Shown: positions 13,849 through 24,979 of the stretch, in pieces | Numbering within the stretch: position 1 is the stretch's first letter | Layout of the letters: each line of letters starts with the position of its first letter | NCBI RefSeq assembly: GCF_040436345.1 | Contig: NC_133221.1 | Span: 2,946,618 to 3,010,617 of the forward strand | Origin: Pagrus major | Lineage: Eukaryota > Chordata > Actinopteri > Spariformes > Sparidae | DNA length: 64,000 nt | Reading direction: 5' to 3' | The notes under the pieces: model-generated | The model's input: the letters and a program-made list of their open reading frames with translations, nothing else | What the model was told of the DNA's origin: nothing | Database searches by the model: none | Position numbers and translations under genes: made by a program

Positions 13849-13856
13849 TGACGTCA
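13849..13856. promoter_or_regulatory. candidate CRE (TGACGTCA)
   Basis: A perfect palindromic cAMP-response element lies 17 bp downstream of GTTGCTATGGAGGC, which resembles a half-degenerate RFX X-box. It sits about 0.86 kb upstream of the first recognised exon of the small gene at 14.7-20.0 kb. It could mark that gene's promoter, but no TATA box or upstream exon was identified, so the role is inference. Confidence 0.3.
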
Positions 13857-14663
13857 CACAGGCGACACTGGATCTCCGGTGAAGCAGTGAGGCCCAAAAA
13901 TACACCTGCAATTGCCGCTTCGGGAAATCTTGGAGATAAAATTATCTTTTAAATTGACAAACATCATGTGTGTAGTTTATGGCACCAGTCAAACGGGATT
14001 TAGAAATTATTTGTCTCTATTTACTACCGTACAAAGTTTTTCCAAAATTACGTCCCATGGGGCAAACCGGAAGAGCCGTGACTTCGGCTCTCCATACTGG
14101 TCATGTGCGATCTCTGTTGTTATGGATACACATACTATAGGCCTCCTGTTTGGGTAACTGTCTGTTTGAAAGCCTGGCAAACTGATCACCAAACTTGGAC
14201 AAACAAAGATTGAACATGTTGAATCTGACCAAACATCCTAAAACAAACACCGACAGCCGTGGCACACCAAACAAACAAACGTCTGTGTTTGTCTGTTTGC
14301 TGGAGACTGTTTAATTGGTGTGCCATCGGCTTTAATAACACTCAATAAACAAGTGATTTGTTTCCTTTGATGTACGGCTCGTTCAAAATTAAAGCTGAAT
14401 TATCAGATATTTAGGAGGCTTGTAACTGGTAATGGGAAAAGCGCTCCTGTTGTATTTGTTTCTACAACAGCGTAGATCGATGTCCAGCTCAACTTCAGTT
14501 TCAATTATTTATACAGTGCTTTACAATAACAACAAATAAGATTCGGAATCTAAGAACAAGATAAAAAATATTGAAATAATTACAATTCTTGTATTCGAGT
14601 CTCGAGATTTAAAAAAGGATGCCAAGTTCTGACCCGAGTGACATCTGACCTGAGTCATGAAAT

Positions 14664-14713
14664 CTCTCTCTCTCTCTCTCCTTTTGTGTCTCTCTCTCTC
14701 TCTCTCTCTCTAG
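14664..14713 (+). repeat. (TC)n microsatellite serving as polypyrimidine tract
   Basis: Two runs of TC repeats, separated by CTTTTGTG, end directly in TAG, the splice acceptor of the first coding exon of the small gene. Slippage here would change the length of the acceptor's polypyrimidine tract. Confidence 0.8.
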
Positions 14714-14757
14714 GATGTTGACCCTGTAGGTCAGTGACCTCGCACATCCGACACGCC

Positions 14758-17700
14758 ATGACAAGCGTCAACTCTCCCGCCTGTCTGCTCGCCCGCAACC
14801 GCTTCTACAGAAGTAAGACCACACGTACACTGAACTTTATTTTTACATCCTGACTTTAACGTGTTTGCCAAAAGGGAAGACAAATATTTGAACTGACACA
14901 AAGTTCATGTGGGCACGCATGAACTTGGGCACGTGTTTCCTTCATGACTGTTCATGAAATCACATGTGTTTTTAGGAAAACAGCGACTGTGCTGACAAGG
15001 AAAATAACATCCTGCCTGTCTTCACTGAACCGGGATGTCACCTGATTGAGACACTGTTTCTACTGTACGACCAATAAGTCTGATTTGACAGAAAGTAGAA
15101 TGAATCTGAATCTGCACAGAATAGAAAGTCTGGCATCTTTTAGCCCTGTGTTTAATCCATTTTCAGGAGATAACCCTACAAACTCAGACCCAGGTTAAAG
15201 TCAGGGTTAGCCCAATTTGCAATGTGCCAGGATTGTGCCTGTGTAAAAGCTCTGTTAGCTTGGAGCTTATCAACTTAAGATGGGGGCTAAAAGATGGGTG
15301 AAATAAAGCTGCAACAGTTAGTTTATTAATCATTATTCGGTTGAGAGAAAATTAATTACAAACTATTTTGATAGTTTGATGTTATTTGCTGGTTCAAGCT
15401 TCTTAAATGTGAGGATTTGCTGCTTTTCTTCATAATTTATGACAGTACATGAAGAGTCTTTGCTGTGGACTGTTGGTTCAGTGGTGGGAAGTAACAAAGT
15501 ACAAATACTTTGTTATTGTACTTGTACACAATAGGCATTGTTGGCATTTAAAAAAAAACTATTTTCTGACCTTTTATAGATTAAATGCATTGTTGGAAAA
15601 TAGAAAATAATAATCGTCAGACTTATCTATGACAAAAATGGTTGTTTGTTGCAGCTATGAATAAATAATTTGCCTTAATTGTCTGCAAGTGGAGGCAGAA
15701 AGCTCAGATGGATATCTCAAAACTTCAGCAGATAAAAACAGAACATTTGTGTGATTTGAAACTGCTCCTTGAACACATCTGCACTAAATACATAAGTGAA
15801 AAAGGAAACGAAACTCACTTGTTCCCACTAACGCTAACAAATACAGCAAATACTCCCATATATACAGTCAGCAGTCACACATGCTACCACTCACACACAC
15901 GCATACATACATAGATACAAACACTGAATCAGCACTTACACAGCGAATAAAGTCTGGCTTTGTGACGTGCTGCCATGTGCACGTGGCTCAAACTTCCTGC
16001 ACACTTGTTCTTATGAAGAACTTCAATAATTTCTAACTCGAGACAAACATTCCCACACCACGATAAACGTGCTGACACGCTCCAGCGAGTTTGAATCAGT
16101 GCCCAGAACATTTTAGAGCAGGTGGAAACTCGCCTTGAAAGAAAAACAACAACGTGACCAGGATCACCATCAGTTGGTTAATGGTTATAATGATGATTAA
16201 TTATTACACTGATGTTTAAGTAGGATAAGAACAACTTTTGCCCAAGTTGTTGGCAGTTTAGTTGCGAATGAAACTACATTCATATCATCAAACAGGCCTG
16301 TCACGATAACTGCTTTTTGTTGGACTATACGTTGTCCCAGAGATAATTGTGATAAATATTAAATGTCATTATGCAGAAAAAGATGCTTGAGGTAATTCAT
16401 AATTATTAAATTCCTAGTCAAGTTCCCTTTTAAGTGAGCTGATGTGATTTTAGACAAAGTTTATTGTCACACTGTAAAATATCCTGCCTCTGTTAGATAC
16501 CTTTGTCACTTCGCTGTGCCCAAGTCTTACAGTGGTCGGGGAAACACTGCTATTAATCTGGCATCGTGTTGGCTAAAATGTCGGTGACAAACACAACAAG
16601 TGAGATCAAGGCCAATAGAAATGATCGAGGTCATAAACAGTGGGGTCTGAGAACGCACTGAAAATGTATAATAGTGTCATGTAAACCAGGAAATAATCTG
16701 AAAGTTTGAGGATTCGGACAGTAAGTGAAAGTGTCAGAAGTCAAATTGTTATTCTGGGCAAAAAGGGGCTGTCTCAGCATCAAATCATGGCTAGACTGAA
16801 GGTTTCTAGTGCTTGGAGGTCTATACCACTTTACAAAAACTGGATCTCAGCCCATAACATAAGGAAATATGTCATCATATCCGTGGTTTGCAGAAACATG
16901 GAAGACAAATATTCTCTGCATACATGAATAATGAAAGAAGAACTGGGGAGGTCAGCATCAGCAGTGACAGAAACTCAAAACAGGAAGACGTTTGATTGAC
17001 TGAAGACGTTTGATTGACTGACTTACAAGAAGCTCCTACTACTACTACTACTAATTATATATCTCTTTACTGCATATTTTTCTTTCGTTCTAGCTATTGT
17101 CACAGTGAAAATGTGCTCTCAGTCACATTACAGTATATAGTAGCACTGTACAGTACACATGTGTGTCTCTCTCTCAGACCTGCCCTCCGGTCCGGAGCAG
17201 ATGAAGCCTGTGTTCAGCCGTCACAACGACTCCGTCAGACACAAACAGAAGCAGCTCACCCTCTGTGTCTCCATGGCAGCACCTCCTGGTAAACCTATAC
17301 CATACACAGTACACTTTTAAGAAAGGCTTTACACTCCCACCGCCACTGATGTTTGGTGATCAGCTCCGGCTCCTAAAGATGTGGGGTGAGTTTGAGGTCT
17401 GAGCTCGGTGCAGGCCAGTCAAATCCTTTCACACCAAACTGGGAAAACCTTTACGGACCGAGGTTTTCGCATTGGGGCATCGTCCGGGCCTTCCTTCTCC
17501 AACCTTTTGGTATAAAGTTGGAAGCACGAATGAAAAACAGGCCCGGACCAAATGTCTGTAGAGAAGGCTTCCTCATACCTTGCTGCAACACACAGCAACA
17601 TAACAAGCAGGAAGCAAAGATGAAATGATGGAAACGTGCAGCGATACACATTTTCTTTTAGGAAATTTTAGGAGCATTTAGACGAAAACATACATAATGA

Positions 17701-20035
17701 TTTCATATTACTTTGAAAAGTGTTGGTCTGGCCTCTTCGGGGGAATTTCTTTCACTTTTCTAAGAGCTGTTGTGGCCCCGGTGTGTAAATAGGTGAGTAG
17801 GCCTACAAGAAGGTAGATGTATACAAGCACACACGCTATTTATAGTTTACAAAGACATCTCTGTACGCTCAGTAGGTAGGCCAGTATACACAAACAGTAT
17901 ATGCAGCTCACACACATGCAGAATTAAACCTAGAGCAGAACAAAATTGGCCCTTTTAAAACCAGATTAAGTCCAACTGGGTTAAATTATGCATTTGGAAT
18001 AGTCTGGATTTAAACAACAAGGCCGTAGTTGTTCTGTATTTTTCCTTTTGTGAACAAACTGTGAAAAAGCAGAACCAACACTGTTAGTTTGTCTGTTAGT
18101 AGTTTCAGATGTCCCTACGCTGTCTGTGGCTCTCAGCCCGAGCCCATTCTTTCCCCACTAAAGACATAAATCTTTTAAACGGGGGCCACAAATAGAAAGT
18201 TTCCTTTTTAAAAAAAGACTTTCCTGAAATAGCAGCACGCTGTAGTTTTTGCGAATGATCGTCAAACTGGAGAAAAAAGTGCATTTGTTGCATTTTTGTC
18301 AGCTGAGGATGACGACAAAGTGGTTATTTATTTAGACACACTAAAAAACATTGAAAAGAAAGAAACAAGGGACCGGAAAGCAGAACAGAGAGGAAGAACT
18401 AGAATGTGTGACTGGTATTTGCAGACTGGGAGGGAAGGATCAGACTTTGTCTTCTCCATCTTGACTCAGTGTGTCCAGTGAGCCAGTAAAACTGCAGTGT
18501 AAGTGGAAAACAGATGCTCAGCTTGTGGAAACAGTCTCAGCCACTGTAAAACATTATAATCTGACATGATACTTCTCCAAACATATAAAATTACAGCCGC
18601 AACAATTAATCGATTGATCGAGTAGCTGACAACTATTTAAATGAATCGCCAAGTATTGATTGATCAGTTTAAAAGATAGAAGCATGAATTCTGCATCAAA
18701 ATCTCTAAAAACAACTGGAATTTGCTTTATATCTTATTGAGTTAAGTACTTACATTATCCCAAATTTGTATCCCAACAATGTTTGAACCAGAGGTATTCA
18801 GAAGTTTACTCAAGGTAACGATGCATTTCATTATGTCACCTGTCGCTATAACTTCCAGGAGAGTGTTAGGAAGGAAGTTGAAGAACATGACTTACGTCCC
18901 ATCAGATAGATTTTCATCAATCTATCTGATCTACCATTGGTGGTCGTTTAATGGTGTGTTCACCACCATCGAAGAGTTTGACTGCAGGATCATTTGTGTT
19001 TTTTCGTCCCAAACAGCCAGATTACTTTACTGTACATTAGCTGTAAAATAGCAAGCAACGTCACACACCCGAGGGTCAACATCTGACTAAACTCAGCACT
19101 CAGAAGTAAAGTACATTTCCCCTCCAGCTCCAGTCAGCAGGCAACATTACAGAACAGAAACACCCGACAATGGAGACACCTCCGCAGATCACTGCTGCAG
19201 TCAGGTTGATAAACAGGAGTGAAGATAAATCCACTTTTTAATCCCAAAAGTTAAAAAGTAAAAGTAATCTCTGAGCTCTCCTAAGAAAAATGCTGCTTTC
19301 TGTTTACTCCCGGGCGACCGGTGCCGTAAACGAGTCCTTGCGGGTGACGTAAAAATGCTACCACAAAGCAGTAGCGTTGCTGCAGTTACAGCGCCTTCAT
19401 ACAATGAACTTGTTTTGAACTCAAAATTTGGATATCCAACAGTCATTCCGACGTTGAGTTGTGCTTTACACGGCGTATTAAATCACAACCGTAGTGTACG
19501 TTAACGTTAGTGTAGCAACAGTGCTAAACAAGTAGCCTACACGTTAAAATTACGATATAAACAACAGAGGGTTATATCCTACGGTAGACATTTTTATATC
19601 GCACTACGATACATATCGTAATATCGCACAGCTCTATCGCACAGCACTACAAACAACTAATCTATCAATCCAAAAGGTACTTGACGTACTAATCGACAAT
19701 CAAAGATATTGTTAGTGGCAGATCTACATTAAATGCTGATTTACTTGGACAGTAAGCAGAGAAAAAAAACCTCACAAGCTGGATAAAAAAGGTGGCATAT
19801 CGGCAGTGAAGACCTATTGAGCTCCTGCAGGTTATCCAGGTGGTTCCTCCTACAATACAGATATTTTTTAATTTGTTTCCTGACTCAAATTAAACTCTGT
19901 TTCTCTCTCTTCCCTGGATTCTCAGGTGGCACTGGAACCAAAGGATTATGGGTCGACATCATCCTGGGCTCTTCTTCTTTCCTTTACTTCTCCACCTCCA
20001 AACCAACCAGCCCTGCTGACCGGCGCGTCAAGTAG
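14758..20035 (+). CDS. unrecognised 91-residue protein, three coding exons
   Basis: The coding exons are 14758-14812, 17178-17288 and 19926-20035 (stop TAG). All junctions are GT/AG with good context (AGAA|GTAAGA, CTCTCAG|A, CCTG|GTAAAC, TTCTCAG|G), and the phases (1, 1) match. The exon carrying ATG starts at an acceptor at 14714, so at least one non-coding exon lies upstream. The protein starts MTSVNSPACLLARNRFYR, continues with a polar, basic middle (RHNDSVRHKQKQ), and has a hydrophobic stretch around residues 63-77 (LWVDIILGSSSFLYF) followed by a Ser/Thr/Pro tail ending RRVK. The basic N-terminus and single hydrophobic segment would suit a small mitochondrial or single-pass membrane protein, but that is inference; I do not recognise the family. 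The gene is not matched by any long frame. Confidence rests on three consistent splice junctions and the poly(A) signal at 20,628. Confidence 0.68.
14813..17177 (+). other. intron 1 of the small gene, repeat-bearing
   Basis: Contains a repeat at about 15,307-15,420 ('gctgcaacagttagtttatt...cattattcggttgag'), of a family also seen at 18,595-18,660; a short MITE-like piece near 15,480 ('gtgggaagtaacaaagtaca'); and the Tc1 remnant listed separately. At 16,985-17,022 AAGACGTTTGATTGACTG occurs twice in tandem. Confidence 0.55.
16706..16990 (+). mobile_element. Tc1-like transposase remnant (N-terminal part)
   Basis: The frame from 16706 reads MRIRTVSESVRSQIVILG then KKGLSQHQIMARLKVSSAW. This closely follows the N-terminal paired-like helix-turn-helix of fish Tc1 transposases (ESVRxQIVxLxKxGLSQxQIAxRLKVS). 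Homology then becomes frameshifted (an 'RRTGRS'-like segment is visible near 16,940) and no DDE catalytic domain follows. This is a dead, truncated copy inside an intron, in the same orientation as the host gene. Confidence 0.75.
17289..19925 (+). other. intron 2 of the small gene
   Basis: No internal exon seen. About 18,100-18,300 resembles an interspersed fish repeat (a minus-strand frame with FMSLVGKEWARAESHRQR), and 18,595-18,660 is a short copy of the 'gcaacaattaatcgattgat' family. A (TACTAC)n stretch lies just upstream, in intron 1 at 17,034-17,051. Confidence 0.5.
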
Positions 20036-20627
20036 AAGGAAACAAGCGCACCTCTTTGGTTTACAGACTAAAAGGAAGTTTTAAAAAATCTGGATCATTT
20101 GACTTCCCTGCTCTTATCAGCCCTCCTGGCTGCTCAGGATTTTACAGCCTGGGTCAAATGGACAAGCCAAGACAAAGTGGACAAATTCCGTGTAGAAAGA
20201 CACTTGAAAATTAAACATCAGCAAAACGGACCTGATGTTGAATATCTAAGGCTGCTTGCAGCTCTGTAATGGGGCAAAATGTAATATCCCTGAAACAGAG
20301 CTTCACAAAGTGATCTTTTATTGGGCCACTACTGTGAGAATTCAGAAATGTATGTTTTAAGTATGTTTGCAGTGAGTCACTTTAGCTCCAGTCTCAAGCT
20401 GAAAATACAGGTACTGAGAATAATGTATGTATTAAAGTATGCTATGATTCCCTGTCCCGATTTAAAGACTGTTTAAATGTGACTTTTAGTTGGTGTTGTT
20501 TGTTAGTATCAAAGAGGGAAGCTGGCTGCTCATCTCTGATGATCTCTGAAAAAAATATGAAATTATAAATTGAAAAAAGGGGAAAAGATGACGAGGAAAG
20601 CTTGAAAATCAACTATTGTTTTGTGCC

Positions 20628-20633
20628 AATAAA
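20628..20633 (+). terminator. poly(A) signal AATAAA of the small gene
   Basis: The first canonical hexamer after the stop at 20,035, preceded by GTGCC. It implies a 3'UTR of about 0.6 kb, ending near 20,650. Confidence 0.6.
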
Positions 20634-20650
20634 CAGTATTGTCTCGACTC

Positions 20651-23600
20651 TCGTTTATCAATTATAGCATCAACTTCAGTCTGGTTCCAGGTGTCCTGCA
20701 GGGTCCACTTTTTGTCTGAATTTATGCTTGTATTCAGTCTGTGTGAACTAAAATGCAGCTTACAGCAGGAACCGAGAGCATTTTTGTCTAAATTGATTTG
20801 AGTTATCAGGCTAAGCAAGGACGTGGGAAAAACTGCTAATCTATGTACCAACATACATTGAAAATATTCTGGGTTACAGTTAACAGATGATGTTCCTAAA
20901 CTGAAGTCCTGAAATAGGTGAATTGGATGTTTTTTTAAACAATTCGAAGACTAAATCTCTGACGAAACTGGACTGCTACTTTTTTTCACATTTTATAGAC
21001 TAATCAAAAAATGAATTAATCAATAGTAGCAATTATCATCACATGCTAGCCCTAATGTTATTGCAACACTGTTTTCAACCAGCACTATGTCAAGTTAGCC
21101 AAAAGAAGAACAGATGTTGAGAAACGGAAGGAGGGGAGCCTGACAAAGAGCGGCAGAGATCCTGACAGAGGAGAAAATAAATCACCTCCTTCACTCCCAC
21201 TTTTCAACGACCCTCCGAGCACCCAGTGACCTGGAAAAACTGCAGCGTGGGACGACGACCGGCCGCTCGGCTCTTCAAATGAGCCACAGAACAAATCCTC
21301 TTTTCAACCTTTCAGCACCGTCATGCAGAGGGGCCACTTTACAGCAGCGTCGCCCATTGTTTGTCTTTCCTCTGTTTCATAGAGACAGACAGAGAGACAG
21401 AGGGGCTGAATAGGGGACAGCGGTGCTTACACAAACCCATTTTACAGTCAAATGGGAAAATCCTGGCGTCAGGATTTGTGCTGCTCTACAGTCAGCAGGG
21501 AGATTTTTCTCCACATGTCGGGATAACATGCAGGAGTCAAAAGATAAAGAGGAGTTTGTGGAATTGCGCAAAAGGCTGAAAAAGTTAGTTGGTGTTTGCT
21601 TTCTGCATCGTCATCATCCCAACTGTACGCATGCCTCAGAAGCACTGTGGTGACCACTGCTTGTTGGATTTAAAAAGGTCTGAAACTAACTCAGCTGATG
21701 ACCAGAAATAGAATTAATTTATTGTACAGATGGGTTCAATTGAGCTTTATTTATACCTGTGAAGGCAAGTGTATGCAGCTCAACACCTACAGCAAAATAT
21801 ATACAAAACATAAGGATAAAAAACAAAACAATTAAAGGCTTTGAGCTTAAAAATATGTGCAGAAATTGTATGATCAATGATTAATTGCCATTAAGAATTT
21901 AACTGATTAAAAATGTCTTAATCGACAATAAGAGGTGGGCACAAATACGTCAAAGAGTATCTTACAATAGCAGATTGCAGATACTTGTTTTTCAAATGTA
22001 TCCAAGTAAAACACAAAACACTGGTATGAGAAAATGAATGTAATTAAAATACAAGTAATTTGTAATTTTTTGTTGCTAGTTGTGGAACAGTGACAGATGG
22101 GAGCTCTGCGATTAAAATGAAGTCATTTCATTTAAAATTCAATAACTTTATGTTTACTTTATCTGTTCTTTTAGCTCCTAATGTAGCCGACTCTGATTTT
22201 ACATCAAAAACAGATCATGTCCGTGGTAAAATCAGTTTTCTAAAAGGAAAAATGTTGAACATATTTCATATATTATTAATGACTAATCGATTGTTTAGGC
22301 AGCGGACCATCGACTAAAGAAATTACTCAATATTTGCATCCCTAAACAGGACATTACCAATCTAGAGGTCCTATGGTTTTGTTGCATAGTGCACCTTTAA
22401 ACAAACAAAATCAACAACCTGTAATCATCACAAGAGTCATGCCAAATGACTAACTAAACTAAAACTGGCTGACCCACCACAAAAAATTAGTGCAATTAAT
22501 GCAAACTATGAAGACAGATGAGAGGTAGCAGCCCTTCAGCCCTTCAGCCCATAGCAAAACATCAACCACACCCAGGAAATAGCCAGCGCCATCAAAGCTT
22601 ATATTCATATAACGAAGCAGGCAAAGAAAAACCGAACAAGCCAAGAAATCCACCCATATAAAACTGTCAGCACAAACAGGTCCTACCTTGAAAAGTAAAG
22701 CAGTGGTCCTCAGGTAAACTGGACCATCTTGGATCAGGTCTCAAACTCCGACTTCCGGTTTACAATGGCGTCTGCAGGGAAAAGCTAGCTAGCTAAATGT
22801 CAACAGCTAAAAACGACACAAACATCAGAATTCCACTAAAAAAAATAAAGATATCCTGATGTAACATCGTGTGACTGTTTGTATGCTAGCTTGTTTCTAA
22901 CACTAGCGGAGCTGTGGTGGTGGTTAAAGGTAGTTTTAGCAGCCGAGGTAGCCTAATTAGTATTAGCGGCAGATGCGCGAACACAAATATGATGCGTTCC
23001 ATTGCACTCGGAAAAAACGATCCCGACACGGAAAAGTGCAACGGAGCGGTCATCAAGTTTGTAGTTATCATTTTCACTTTCAATTTTTTAAGTGCCCTTA
23101 ATTGTTAAATCAGCTGCTGTAGTTGCTTTTCTTGACTTTACATTTAATCACATTTGCAGCGAGCGTCCAGTGTTTTTTCCGGGAATGCTACTCGGAAATA
23201 CCGACTTCCGACTTGCAAGGGAATGCAGCAATCTCCCTCAGGTACGGAAGCGCATTAGGGCCAAGGGCTGCGAAAAAAATATGAGAGGAGGAAGTCTTTT
23301 TTTTCATTATGCACAATTTTGTGAATAAAGTCGAAAAGATGAGAAATAAACTTACAGAGTCGTTAGGGCCACTTGTGGGTCGTTGGCTAGGTGAGTCCAG
23401 GTGTGAATGGTTGTTAAGCTTTAACTTTTACTCAATTGGCAATGACTTTTGGCTACTCCACCATCCAAGTGCAGTATGTATAAATCTGTTTGGAAGTTGT
23501 GATTAGGCTGAATGTAATTAGACTTGTCGTTTTATTTTACAGTGGCTTGCCCAAAGTTCTACTAAATTCAAATTTGCATAGTGAGTCAAGTAGTGAAATA

Positions 23601-24564
23601 ACTTTTTTTGTCCATTTTTTGTGTGGATTACAACTGAAACTGCAATCTTGGGCCATAAAAGGAAAATGTTTGTTTCATCCTGACCACTGTGGAAGCATGC
23701 CCAAGCAATGCATTATTGAGATATATTAGATGTGGCCCAGTCTATCTTTGTATTGATTATTGCTTTATATTAACAAATGTTTAGTGAAGTTGTTCAATGC
23801 TGTTTTAGAAGTTTGCTGATGGACAAAACCAAACTGACTTGCACTTTCCCTGAATGGTGAGGTATTTTCACGTGACTTTATTGTACTATATTTAGTTGTA
23901 ATTTCTTTTCGTATGTGCAACATCAATTAAATCATTTGTTTTATAACTACTTTTTATGAGTAGCTTTACTTAACAAAACTAAACCTCTCATTTGTGTAGC
24001 TTCCCTGTAGTTAAATTTCTTTCAGTAATTAGTAATTGAAAGCAAATTTAGTCCCAACGTGAAATATTAGAACTTGGATTCAAACTTCATTTCAGGAGTC
24101 AAAGCCATCTGCAGGGGAAGTTAACCTAGATTTGTGTAGGAATCTTTCTTATCCATAGGGACTGTTGGGCTCAGTTCCCAGATGCGTTTCTGTGTTTTGA
24201 CTCTGAGCCAAGTGTTACACAACTCCAGACCAGCAGCAGCAGTTAGTGGACATGAAGTGCTGCTCCCTCAGTGTTTACTCAGTTGGTGAACAGCCCTGTA
24301 CAAAACCAGTGAACCACTCCCTGGCAAACAGACACTTTCACTGACTGGTCCTTATACGGCTATTTCAACCAACAGGACTCACCACTGCAGATGAATACAT
24401 TATAAATAGTTTGACCAGTAACAGCACACAGAATGCCATGTGTTTTACAGAATTCATGCTAAACTTGCATTGTATTATGCTTTTTCTGTCTATGTATGCT
24501 GAGGGCACATTTTTGTTTTTCCATATAGTGCATGAGTAAAATCAAAGAGGAGAACCGACACAGA
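20651..24564. other. intergenic DNA between the two gene 3' ends
   Basis: The two flanking genes converge here. No coding sequence recognised. About 21,930-22,060 is a fragment of the 'aagtaaaacac...tactt' MITE family. About 22,740-23,340 contains 'cgacttccgacttgcaaggg'-type sequence and a run reading GTGAATAAAGTCGAAAAGAT, both of which look like interspersed fish repeats. Confidence 0.5.
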
Positions 24565-24586
24565 ACATTAGGCTGCAAGAGTCTAC

Positions 24587-24592
24587 TTTATT
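24587..24592 (-). terminator. poly(A) signal of ppdpf
   Basis: AATAAA on the minus strand, about 390 bp beyond the ppdpf stop codon. It gives a 3'UTR ending near 24,565. Confidence 0.65.
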
Positions 24593-24979
24593 GCATTTGC
24601 AATCACAGGGTGACAAAAGTGAAAAACATGTTTAACAAAGGCATGTGGATGTATATGCACCACACTGTGTCTATGCACCACAGTATTACAAACATAGAAC
24701 AGTACAAATGTTAAAAAAAACATAGGAGCTTATCAGTTGCATCATCGTCTTGTTGTTTGTTTTTTTTTGTTTATTTTAAATTCTTTTTTTTTCTTGGTTG
24801 TCAATAAAATAAAAAACACAAGGTTACCAAAACAAAAAACGAGTTAGGCAGCCTATCCTACGATGAATAATATAAAAAAACTAATAAGGTTGTAAACGGG
24901 ACATCCTCCCGTCACCTAGCGTTGGTCATTGGTTGGACTCCTCCCGAGGCGCGGTGTGGATCAGAGTGAGGCTGCAGGA

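Noticed and set aside
14758-14812. Possible paralogy of the small gene's first exon to ppdpf exon 2 (both 18 codons plus one base)
   Set aside because: Same length and phase but the residues do not align; treated as coincidence.
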